Shown one piece after another: positions 11,999-18,000 of a stretch of 27,500 bases of DNA. The number at the start of each line of letters is the position of its first letter. Position 1 is the first letter of the stretch. The DNA is from Eimeria necatrix. Lineage: Eukaryota > Apicomplexa > Conoidasida > Eucoccidiorida > Eimeriidae. The notes under the pieces were generated by a model, which was not told the DNA's origin, searched no databases, and was given only the letters and a program-made list of their open reading frames with translations. The translations under genes were made by a program, and so were the position numbers. Where the stretch lies: positions 141,193-168,692 of the forward strand of contig NW_013655314.1 of the NCBI RefSeq assembly GCF_000499385.1, given 5' to 3'.

Positions 11999-12711
11999 GA
12001 ATCTGGCAGAGACAAGGGGAAAAGGAAAAGACGGCCTCGCGAGGTGTAGGCGAGGAGAAGAGATTCTGCTGCAGCAAAAGCTGCAGCAGGACAGGCCCGG
12101 GAGCCCCCAAGCCACAGGGCTGGCGGCTCCAGCAGCAGCAACAGCAGCAGCAGCAGCTCTCAGCAGCGGGCGTAGCAGCAAAGCAGCGCGCTGCTGCGCC
12201 AGCAGCAGCAACAGCAGCAGCAGCAGCTCTCAGCAGCGGGCGTAGCAGCAAAGCAGCGCGCTGCTGCGCGCAGCAGCAGCAGCGCAACAGCAGCGGGTTA
12301 GGGCTCGCGCCAGGGCCAGAGGGCTGCTTACCTTGTGCGTGCAGCAGGAGCAGCCGACGTCGTGCTGCTGCAGCGCCTGCTGCAGCAGCAGCTGCTGCTG
12401 CTGCTGCTGCTGCAGCACAGGCGGCACCCAAGGCAGCGCATCTGCTAGGCAAAAAAGCTCTGCGTGGCGCTCAAAGGCCCCCCCGCTGCGGCGCTGCCAC
12501 AGCAGCAGCCGCCTGCTGGTGCGCAGCACCAAGTAGGAAGCAGACACAGCTAGCTGCTGCTGCTGCTGCCTGCTGCAGCAGCAAAACGTGTCTCCGTCCA
12601 GGGTCCCCGTGGCTTCAAACACGGGGTCCACCAGCGGCGGGTCGTTCCTGCTGCTGCTGCTGCTGCTGCTGGTGCTGTTGAGGTGCGCGACGCCGCTGCT
12701 GCTGCCGTTGA

Positions 12712-12744
<33 letters not shown>

Positions 12745-12895
12745 GGTTTTGCTGCTGCAGCAGCGTGCTCTTCGTTGCTGCAGCAACAACAGCCAGCAGC
12801 TCGTCCGAAGACCGCAGCGCCCGGCCAGTCAGCGGCGGAGTCGCAGGGGCCCCCGCAACAGCGTGGGCCCTGCGCCAGCTTCGCAGCGTGCTTCT

Positions 12896-12933
<38 letters not shown>

Positions 12934-12971
12934 GCAGCAGCAGCAGCAAGGGCCCGCCGGCAGCAGCAAGG

Positions 12972-13003
<32 letters not shown>

Positions 13004-13279
13004 AGTACCACTAAAGTGCGCGCGACCACAGAGAGGCTCACGCTGCAGCCAAGTCGCGCAACTGACGAGCAGCAGCAGCAACAGCAGCAGCAGACTAGCA
13101 GCAGCAGCAACAGCAGCAGCAGCAGAAACGACAGCAGCAGCGAAGAAAGGCTCACGCTAAGTCCCAGAGTCTGAGGCAGCCGCAAGGGGCGACAGCAGCG
13201 CAGCAGACAGAGCCCATGAGGGGTGCAGGGAGGCCCCGCTGAGCAGCAAACGCAGCAGCAGCAGCTGCTGCAGCAGGAC

Positions 13280-13326
<47 letters not shown>

Positions 13327-13409
13327 GCTCCAGTTTCCTGTCCCTGAGAAGGGGAGTAGCTGGACGGTGCGGTGGAGGGATGCAGGGTTCCGTCAGAACT
13401 GTCTAGCCT

Positions 13410-13469
<60 letters not shown>

Positions 13470-15455
13470 GAGAAGCTTATGCTGTGAGGCCCCCGAGCGG
13501 CTTGTGGCTGTTTCAGCCTCACTGATGCGGTTGCTATGGAGGGGCCCCTCCTGGTAGCTGGGGGCCCTTTGGGGGCCCCCCAGAGAGGGCCCCTGGGGGC
13601 CCCCCGAGGGGGCCCTTTGGGGGCCCCCCTGGGGTTCCCCGGGGGGGCCCCCCGAGGGGGCCCCCAAAAGGTCTTGGTAAGCTGCAGTAAGTTTCTCTAC
13701 CCATTCCTCTGCATCAAAGGGGGGCGGGGGCTGCGCAGCAACAGCAACAAGGCCCCCTGGGGGCCCCCCTGGGGGCCCCCCATGGGGGCCCCCCTGGGGT
13801 TCCCCGGGGGGGCCCCCGGGGGGGCCCCCCAGGGGGGCCCCGCACATTCCACAGCAGCCGGGGCCCCGGGGGGCCCCCGCCGGGGGCCCCCGAGGGTCTG
13901 CTGCTGCTGCTGAGGGCCCAGCGCATGCAGCAGCAGCGCCCGCGGGGGCCCCCAGGGGGCCCTCCTGAGGGCCCCTGGACCCCGAGGGGCCCCCCAGGGG
14001 CCCCCCCGGGGGGGCCCCCATGGGGCCCCCCTGGGGGGCCCCCGGGGGGCCCCCCGCGGGGGCCCCCACGGGGGCCCCCGGCAGCAGCAATTCGCAAACT
14101 GCAGCAAAGGCTGACCAGGTGTCTAAGACGAGGGCCCTCGAGGGTCCTGAAGGAGAAAAGAAATGAAAATAAAAAAGAAAAAAGAAATAAAAAGAAAAGG
14201 AAAAAGAAATAAATAAATAAATAAAATAAAATAAAATAAAATAAAATAAAAAAGAAATAAAAAGGATTTAAAGGAGAAATAAAAGAATCTTTAAGAAATG
14301 CAAAAAGGAAATTAAAAGAAAATAAAAAAAGACAAAAAAGAATTTTAAAAATAAAAATTAAAATTAAAATTAAAAAAAAGCCGCAGCAGCAAAATTGCTG
14401 CAGCAGCAAAAGCGAATATATAAAAGCAGCCACTTGGGAGAAAAAGCATTTAACAAATAAATCAATTTAATTAATTAATTAATTAATTATTTTAATTAAT
14501 TAATTAATTAAAATAAATAATTAATTAATTTAATTAATTTAATTAATTTAATTTAATTAATTAATTTAATTTAATTTGTCACCATGGGCCAACACAAAGC
14601 GAGGGTCCGCCAGAGTCTGTACAGCAGAAGCTTCGAAGGGCAGACGCCTGCAGCAAACGCGCACCTGCTGCTGCTGCTGCTGCTGCTATTGCTGCTGCTG
14701 CTGCTATTGCTGCTGCTGCTGCTGCTATTGCTGCTGCTGCTGCTGCTGCTATTGCTGCTGCTGCTGCTGCTGCTATTGCTGCTGCTGCTGCTGCTGCTGT
14801 TGCCGCCGGTATTGCCGTGGCTATTGCTACTGCTATTGCTACTGCTACTGCTGCTGCTGTTGCTGCTGCTATTGCTGCTGCGATTGCTGCTGCTATTGCT
14901 GCTGCTGTTGCTGCTGCTATTGCTGCTCTGCTGCAGCTGCTGCTGCTTTTGCTGCTGCTGCTATTGCTGCTCTGCTGCAGCTGCTGCTGCTTTTGCTGCT
15001 GCTGCTATTGCTGCTGCTATTGCTGCTCTGCTGCAGCTGCTGCTGCTTTCGCTGCTGCTGCTGCTGCTGCTGCAGGCAACAGGCTCCGGCAGGCAGAAAA
15101 AGCCCGAACAGCAGGGCAGCAAACATAATTAATTAATTAATTAATTAATTAATTAGCTAATTAATTAATTAATTAATTAATTAATTAATTAATTAAAAAA
15201 CTAATTAATTAATTAATTAATTAATTAATTAATTACCTGGAGACGAGACACCTGCCCTCCGTGAGGGACCAGAGGCGGACCCTGGAGTCGGAGTGTATAG
15301 ACACCAGAAGCTCCTGGCTGGTGGACTGCAGCGCAGCAAGAGGAGCAGCAGCAAAACATGCTGCTGTTGCTGCTGCTGCTGCTCCCCACTCCGGCAGCAG
15401 CACCAGGTGCGGCAGCAGCAGCGGGCTGCGCCCAACCGCGCTGGCGGCGCTGCTG

Positions 15456-15486
<31 letters not shown>

Positions 15487-15513
15487 CGGCCCCCGCTGCT
15501 GCTGCTGCTCGCT

Positions 15514-15547
<34 letters not shown>

Positions 15548-15675
15548 GCAGCCGGGGGTCTGGCTGGCTGCAGCAGCAAGTCCCGCAGCAGCAGCAGCAG
15601 CTACGGCGGCCTCATCTTCGTGGGCAGCACAGCAGCGCTCGTTGCCGCCGCTCCCGCCCCCGCTGCCGCCGCCGC

Positions 15676-15714
<39 letters not shown>

Positions 15715-15880
15715 AGCAAAGGTCCTGTTTGCTGCTGCTGAGCTGCCACAGGTATAGGGGCCCCTGGTGAGTGCCAGTGACGCAAAGAGAAGAAAAAGAA
15801 GAGACACTTAAAGAGGAGACAGCAGCAGCAGCGCACAAGTCCGGCCACACCAGCGAGGCCAGCCACTTGGGGTCCATCAT
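1704..15880 (-). CDS. WDR7 / rabconnectin-3 beta-like WD40 protein, about 12 exons
   Basis: WDR7 partners DMXL/rabconnectin-3 alpha in the complex that promotes V-ATPase assembly on acidic membranes. The exons collinearly match the family layout: N-terminal WD40 blades (exons 1-5), further WD blades and a linker (exon 5), helical repeats (exons 5-8), C-terminal WD40 pair (exons 9-11) and a conserved C-terminal strand (exon 12). Telling pieces are VTGTHQGPLYLWQL, DSRVRLWSLTEGRCL, LLLAYTSRGRLFLFPL, TSSSIFLWRVQSGLL, LAVGTEEGVVVAYDLRT and LGFSDDGHWIASYSAAESA. Exons: 15880-15237, 14647-14583, 14146-13156, 13061-12332, about 12126-7659, 6399-about 6075, 4816-4605, 3362-3192, 2880-2795, 2547-2462, 2178-2068, 1796-1704. 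Homopolymer runs are inserted between conserved blocks. Unresolved: a frame change between 8060 and 8357, the end of exon 6, and the exact start of exon 5. Family assignment is from remembered family features, not a search. Confidence 0.75.
1807..1918 (+). repeat. Telomere-like arrays in WDR7-like intron 11
   Basis: AAACCCT units at 1807-1847 and 1890-1918, which read AGGGTTT in the sense of the minus-strand gene. The acceptor of exon 12 is within about 10 bp. Confidence 0.9.
2068..2178 (-). CDS. WDR7-like exon 11
   Basis: CTG tract and CTGCAG acceptor (2180-2179); donor TTGCAC|GTAAGC (2067-2066); 111 nt, phase 0 on both sides. It encodes GAGFLGGIWGANSKSSGVLE then LPRLPP, resembling the segment between the last blade and the C-terminal strand in WDR7. 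Confidence 0.62.
2462..2547 (-). CDS. WDR7-like exon 10 (last WD blade)
   Basis: Acceptor TTTGCTCTTCAG (2549-2548) follows sense TTTAGGG repeats. It encodes AVAALGFSDDGHWIASYSAA and ESAVRLWH, the final WD40 blade with its Trp. Donor CAT|GTGAGG (2461-2460), phase 0. Start phase 1 matches exon 9. Confidence 0.78.
2548..2794 (-). other. GC-AG intron with inverted telomere-like ends (WDR7-like intron 9)
   Basis: The sense strand begins GCAAACCCTAAACCC and carries about eight AAACCCT units (plus-strand 2737-2794). After a short spacer it ends with TTTAGGG units (plus-strand 2558-2670) and TTTGCTCTTCAG. The two arrays are complementary. The intron is bounded by two well-supported WD40 exons, so the GC donor is strongly implied. 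Confidence 0.65.
2555..2795. repeat. Inverted pair of telomere-like arrays
   Basis: AAACCCT with variants (AAATACT) at 2558-2670, and TTTAGGG at 2737-2794. Together they make up most of the GC-AG intron. Confidence 0.92.
2795..2880 (-). CDS. WDR7-like exon 9 (C-terminal WD blade)
   Basis: Acceptor CGCGTGCAG (2882-2881). It encodes LAVGTEEGVVVAYDLRT and MRVFEGHQG, an unmistakable WD strand plus Gly-His turn in the family's C-terminal blade. The exon ends CAAG with intron sequence GCAAAC, a GC-type donor. No GT is available, and joining here to exon 10 keeps exactly the family's residue spacing between the GH turn and the next WD strand. Confidence 0.78.
2895..3185 (+). repeat. Telomere-like arrays alternating with a roughly 100-bp satellite
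   Basis: AAACCCT blocks at 2895-2938, 2987-3000, 3055-3100 and 3149-3185. Two spacers beginning TCGGCG (3001 and 3100) share a degenerate GC-rich sequence of about 50 bp, so array plus spacer repeats as a unit. All lies in WDR7-like intron 8. Confidence 0.8.
3192..3362 (-). CDS. WDR7-like exon 8
   Basis: A long CTG tract ends in acceptor CTGCAG (3364-3363). The frame gives YPWVGSCCLCLLVDALLRYL, then RGSLRRRCLRAATCLLYSLV and FNQATQR, aligning with the last helices before the C-terminal WD40 pair. Donor CAGAG|GTCCCT (3191-3190) runs straight into AGGGTTT repeats. Phase 2 joins exon 9 exactly. Confidence 0.6.
3365..4600. repeat. WDR7-like intron 7: CAG arrays and AT-rich repeats
   Basis: CAG/AAAGCAG arrays at 3362-3860, TTAATTAA-like tract at 3955-4060, AATAAAATAA tract at 4165-4225, CAG arrays with GGAGCAG and ACGAACTGCAG interruptions at 4290-4600. 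An extra small exon cannot be excluded but none stands out. Confidence 0.6.
4605..4816 (-). CDS. WDR7-like exon 7
   Basis: A T-rich intron end and CTG tract lead to acceptor CTGCAG (4818-4817). The exon encodes GALQYYQLLLAVFPLTQEQ, an Ala-rich stretch, then LLRRLVRMDLPGATKALSRA, matching the family's helical segment with a conserved Pro between helices. It ends AGCCAG|GTACTG (donor 4604-4603), phase 2, which suits exon 8. The first 56 nt are duplicated upstream at 5019-5074. Confidence 0.5.
4761..5276. repeat. 258-bp tandem duplication with a small inversion
   Basis: Copies 4761-5018 and 5019-5276 match except near 4778-4792 versus 5036-5050. There the core GACCGCCAG of one copy appears as CTGGCGGTC in the other. 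The unit spans the start of WDR7-like exon 7 and AT-rich intron sequence. Confidence 0.85.
5019..5074 (-). pseudogene. Partial duplicate of WDR7-like exon 7
   Basis: This is the exon part of the second copy of a 258-bp tandem duplication. It keeps the CTGCAG acceptor and GALQYYQLL but then reads DRQKPLTQEH followed by TAA. No donor is present, so inclusion would terminate the protein. It differs from the functional copy by a short inverted core. Confidence 0.6.
5277..5900. repeat. AT-rich simple repeats
   Basis: AAATAAAT-type repeats at 5440-5690, AAATT repeats at 5775-5850 and purine-rich tracts, inside WDR7-like intron 6. No coding signal. Confidence 0.75.
6075..6399 (-). CDS. WDR7-like exon 6 (helical-repeat region), 3' end uncertain
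   Basis: Acceptor CTCCTCATCAG (6401-6400), in phase with exon 5. After an Ala run it encodes GGIDVAAVVTQHLVRIILLE and CLALKLLTLGVGLLWKPQHL. These resemble the paired helices around the family's conserved Trp-x-Pro segment. No good GT donor is visible; AGAG|GCAAGG at 6074-6073 fits a GC donor but gives phase 1, while exon 7 starts in phase 0. The same frame stays open through a poly-Leu run to about 5842. Confidence 0.45.
6455..6535 (+). repeat. Telomere-like array, AAACCCT/AAACCCC mix
   Basis: Alternating AAACCCC and AAACCCT units near the 3' end of WDR7-like intron 5, about 60 bp upstream of the exon 6 acceptor in sense direction. Confidence 0.9.
6620..6990. repeat. AATTAAAAAG repeats
   Basis: Purine-rich minus-strand-T tract built of ATTAAAAAGA units (6660-6760) grading into AAAATAAAAG. 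Intronic for the WDR7-like gene; no coding signal. Confidence 0.75.
7024..7168 (+). repeat. Longest telomere-like array (about 20 AAACCCT units)
   Basis: 145 bp with a single variant unit (AAAACCT near 7088). It is inside WDR7-like intron 5. Confidence 0.95.
7246..7346. repeat. TGCATGCA array
   Basis: About 100 bp of perfect GCAT repeats with two GTTTT interruptions (7276 and 7291). Self-complementary, in WDR7-like intron 5. TGCATGCA is the known core of an ApiAP2 binding site in other Apicomplexa. Confidence 0.93.
7470..7640. repeat. A-rich purine tract
   Basis: AAAAAATAAAAAAAGAAAAAAG repeated twice with GAAAGAG links; the sense strand is T-rich and lies just inside the donor of WDR7-like intron 5. 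Confidence 0.75.
7659..12126 (-). CDS. WDR7-like exon 5 (long, homopolymer-rich, contains a frame change)
   Basis: The start is taken at GGAG|CCG (12127); an in-frame stop lies just upstream, near 12163. One frame is open from there to about 8060. It carries SLLLAYTSRGRLFLFPLSLP, VYFIASFSDGAVTALHLNRI, SLLVGGLTNSGDVLLWRLP and DCCCCITSSSIFLWRVQSG, several WD blades separated by Ser, Ala and Gln runs. Toward the 3' end the plausible coding moves to a second frame (DKEDTEQLAAAFELCLLHSL, LLDIEAALRLLCCAAAWGIG). That frame is closed upstream by stops at 8358-8363, so a small intron or an indel lies between 8060 and 8357. It ends CACAGG|GTGAGC (donor 7658-7657), phase 0. If that donor is unused, a stop follows at once (7652-7650). 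Confidence 0.6.
12131..12269. repeat. 70-bp tandem duplication in WDR7-like intron 4
   Basis: The block starting AGCAGCAGCAACAGCAGCAG at 12131 recurs at 12201, including the complex stretch CTCTCAGCAGCGGGCGTAGC. It enlarges a short intron near its 3' end. Confidence 0.85.
12332..13061 (-). CDS. WDR7-like exon 4
   Basis: Acceptor GCTCGTCAG (13063-13062); in phase with exon 3. Ser-rich and Gln-rich runs separate conserved pieces such as TGRALRSSDELLAVVAAATK and ASYLVLRTSRRLLLWQRRSG, a WD strand. The exon ends CACAAG|GTAAGC (donor 12331-12330), phase 0. The start is less certain than the end because other AG dinucleotides lie nearby. Confidence 0.6.
13156..14146 (-). CDS. WDR7-like exon 3 with Gly-Pro-rich insertion
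   Basis: Acceptor TTTCTCCTTCAG at 14148-14147. It begins PSRALVLDTWSAFAAVCELL, matching the family segment after blade 2, and is then interrupted by about 90 residues of Gly-Pro-rich sequence from GGGGGCCCCC repeats. The conserved path resumes at FDAEEWVEKLTAAYQDLL, followed by more Gly-Pro and Gln runs. The exon ends GSVCCAAVAPCGCLRLWDL, a WD strand, at donor GC|GTGAGC (13155-13154), phase 2. Confidence 0.65.
13540..14090. repeat. GGGGGCCCCC-rich palindromic repeats inside WDR7-like exon 3
   Basis: Runs of GGGGGCCCCC and variants encode Gly-Gly-Pro-type repeats on the minus strand. They interrupt a recognisable WD40 segment. Confidence 0.85.
14455..14577. repeat. TTAATTAA array (left)
   Basis: AATT/TAAT repeats directly at the donor side of WDR7-like exon 2 (within intron 2). 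Confidence 0.9.
14583..14647 (-). CDS. WDR7-like exon 2 (65 nt)
   Basis: Acceptor TTTGCTGCAG at 14649-14648, donor CATG|GTGACA at 14582-14581. In phase with exons 1 and 3 it encodes RLPFEASAVQTLADPRFVLA, the short strand segment that follows the second WD blade in WDR7 homologues. It is an island of complex sequence between a CTG/ATTG array and a TTAATTAA array. Confidence 0.6.
14665..15075. repeat. CTG array with stepped ATTG interruptions and a CTCTGCTGCAG block
   Basis: ATTG interruptions at 14688, 14706, 14727, 14751 and 14775, spaced 18, 21, 24 and 24 bp. A block starting CTCTGCTGCAG recurs at 14926, 14970 and 15026 (steps 44 and 56). In WDR7-like intron 1. Confidence 0.85.
15127..15235. 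repeat. TTAATTAA array (right)
   Basis: TTAATTAA repeats reaching the donor of WDR7-like exon 1, so that GTAATTAATT is both splice site and repeat. Confidence 0.9.
15237..15880 (-). CDS. WDR7-like exon 1 (start codon and first two WD blades)
   Basis: The start is the ATG at 15880-15878 (MMDPKWLASLVWPDL), which puts the first WD strand VTGTHQGPLYLWQL as close to the N-terminus as in WDR7. Poly-Ser, Gly-rich and Ala runs follow. The exon then gives LLVSIHSDSRVRLWSL and TEGRCLVS, the family's second blade. It ends CCAG|GTAATT (donor 15236-15235), 644 nt, phase 2. The intron opens directly into a TTAATTAA array. Confidence 0.72.
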
Positions 15881-15882
15881 CT

Positions 15883-15914
<32 letters not shown>

Positions 15915-16015
15915 TGCTGCTGCTGCTGCTGCTGCTGTGTTTGCGCTGCAGATGCAGCAGCAAACGGTGCGTCTGCGGACGCGGCTAAAAGCTTCTAGCA
16001 ATTCTTTGGAAGGGC

Positions 16016-16055
<40 letters not shown>

Positions 16056-16175
16056 GATGCTGCTGCTGCTGCTGCTCGCACTCCTGCAGCGTTGCTGTTG
16101 CTGATGAAGGGCTACAGCAAAGTTGAGAACCTCCCGAGCTCTTAGCTGGCGCTACTTGTGCTGCCGGCGCCAGTC

Positions 16176-16224
<49 letters not shown>

Positions 16225-16507
16225 CTTAGCACTGCAGCAGCTCACGGGAACCCGCGGCAGCAGCTCGGTGCTGCTGCTGCTGCTGCTGCTGCTGTTTTAG
16301 TTTGGCTTTCAAATGTGTATTTCTAAGGCGAAGGCGGCTGCGCAGCACTGCAGCAACGCGCAGCCGCGGGGGGCCCCCGGGCAGCGCCTGCTGCTGCTGC
16401 TGCTGCTGCTGTTGCTGCTGCTGTTGCTGCTGCTGCAGCAGCTAACAGATCCCCTGTACTGAAGCTCTTGCTTTTATTGATGTGTGGCCAGACCGCCTTA
16501 TCATTGC

Positions 16508-16550
<43 letters not shown>

Positions 16551-16682
16551 CAGTGCCGCCGCCAACCCCCCCTTGCTGTTGTCTTGCTGCAGGGGGGCCC
16601 CACGGGGCTGCAGTGTCTCATAATCTGCTCTTTTTGTTTATTAATTCTTTTTTTAACTTTTAATTATTTATTTTAATCTCAA

Positions 16683-16724
<42 letters not shown>

Positions 16725-16773
16725 GCACACACACAGACCCGCCCCCGCCGCCACCGTGTCTTGCTGCTGCGCC
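15881..16773. other. Divergent intergenic region between the WDR7-like and HU-like genes
   Basis: CAG/CTG arrays at 15885-15935, 16018-16075, 16180-16220, 16390-16440, 16508-16548 and 16686-16722, with short complex spacers and a T-rich tract at 16625-16680. No promoter motif can be assigned with confidence. Confidence 0.5.
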
Positions 16774-17055
16774 ATGCGCCCCCGACATCGCCCCCGACAT
16801 GCAGCAGCAGCAGCAGCAGCAGAGGCCTTCGCTGTGGGGCCCCACACCCCCGCCTTTCTCTCCGTAGCCCTGGAGCCACAGGGGCCCCTCCGGGGGCCCC
16901 TCCGTGCTGCTGCGCAGCCCGCAGCAGCAGCAGCAGCAGCAGCAGCAGCTCTGTCGCCCGTGTCTGTCCACGCCCCCACAGCAGCAGCAGCAGCAGCAGC
17001 AGCAGATTCTGCTGCTGCTGCTGCTGCTGATGAGGAGGAAGAAGAAGCAGGAGAG
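16774..17055 (+). CDS. Candidate leader exon for the HU-like gene
   Basis: An open frame from ATG 16774 gives MRPRHRPRH, Ala-rich stretches, FAVGPHTPAFLSVALEPQGP and an acidic DEEEEEAGE. GAGAG|GTCCGC at 17056 is a possible donor in phase 0, matching the HU exon. A poly-Leu stretch in the same frame precedes the ATG (from 16684), but no initiator is seen before it. A rival leader starts at ATG 17081 with a very hydrophobic TTTCTTTTTATT-encoded segment. Neither is proven. Confidence 0.2.
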
Positions 17056-17099
17056 GTCCGCAGGAGAAACGCAGCAGCAAATGCTTGTCTTTGAGTTTG

Positions 17100-17520
17100 C
17101 TGCTGCTTCTTTCTCTTTTCATTTCTTTTTATTTTATTATTTCTTTATTTCTTTTTATTTCTTTTTATTTCTTTTTTATTTCTTTTTATTTCTTTTTTAT
17201 TTTCTTTTTTGCTGCGCTGCTGTATGGTCTTTCGCGCCGGCTGCTGCGAGGTGTACATACACCCCAGCTTCTGACCCAGGCGGGCTCAGCCAGAGCTGCA
17301 GCAGCAGCAGCAGTAAATGCTGCAGCAGCAGCAGCAACTGCAGCAGCAGCAGCAAATGCAGCAGCAGCAAATGCAGCAGCAGCTGCAGCAGCAGCTGCAG
17401 CAGCATCGCAGCAGCAGCTGCAGCGGCCCAACGTACCACTGGCGTGTGTCTGACTGTTCCCCAGGCCAGCGACTCGGGTCTAGGGTTTAGGGTTTAGGGT
17501 TTAGGGTTTAGGGTTTGTAG
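17100..17520. repeat. TTTCTTTTTATT repeats, CAG arrays and TTTAGGG array upstream of the HU exon
   Basis: TTTCTTTTTATT repeats at 17108-17210, GGTGTACATACACC at about 17250, CAG arrays with AAATG interruptions at 17298-17420, and five TTTAGGG units at 17482-17517 abutting the HU exon acceptor. Confidence 0.75.
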
Positions 17521-17532
17521 GTTTGTTTGCAG

Positions 17533-17861
17533 GAGAGTTCGTCTTGGACGGTGACGCAGCAGCAGCTGCTGCAGCAGGTGGCAGCAGACACGGGCCTTTC
17601 AGCAGCAGCAGCAAAAAGGGTTTTGCAATCTTTGCAGCAGCAAATAACAAAGGGTTTGCAAAAAGGAAAAAGGGTTTACATTTCAAAATTAGGGTTTTTC
17701 GCGCTGCGCCGCAGGGGCCCCCGCCAAACCCGAAACCCTAAAACAGGGGTTTCTCTCCAAACCCCTGCAGCAACTTTTCCTTTCTTTGCTGCTGCGAAGC
17801 ATTTAAAAGCAGCAGTGCGGGACTCGCTGCCTCTAAACCCTAGCCCCCGCCGCGGGGCCCC

Positions 17862-17903
<42 letters not shown>

Positions 17904-18000
17904 GCTGCAGCAGCAGCAGGTGCAGCAGCAGCAAGTGCAGCAGCAGGTGCAGCAGCAGCAGAAGAAAAACAGCTCCAAGCTGTTCGGCTGGATGCCCTGA
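17533..18000 (+). CDS. HU-type DNA-binding protein, probably apicoplast, last exon with Gln-rich tail
   Basis: HU proteins compact bacterial-type DNA; apicomplexans encode one in the nucleus that acts on the apicoplast genome. After acceptor TTTGTTTGCAG (17531-17532) the exon reads VTQQQLLQQVAADTGLSAAA (helix-turn-helix body), then KGLQKGKRVYISKLGFFALR (beta arm base) and the hallmark RNPKTG at the arm tip, then AAKHLKAAV (C-terminal helix). This is a full-length HU fold of about 90 residues. A tail of about 40 mostly Gln residues with Val and Lys ends at TGA 17998-18000, a lineage-specific extension. The exon has no ATG near its start and is preceded by TTTAGGG repeats, so the targeting leader must come from an upstream exon. 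An alternative acceptor TTTGTAG at 17520 is also in phase. Confidence 0.85.

Noticed and set aside
7650..12049. Many plus-strand Leu-, Ala- or Cys-rich frames
   Set aside because: CAG/CTG arrays keep every frame open. The non-repetitive spacers read sensibly only on the minus strand.
14576..15136. Plus-strand Cys- or Leu-rich proteins after ATG 14584
   Set aside because: Translation of a CTG array whose internal block repeats in steps of 44 and 56 bp (not multiples of three), so not under coding constraint; exon 2 lies here on the other strand.
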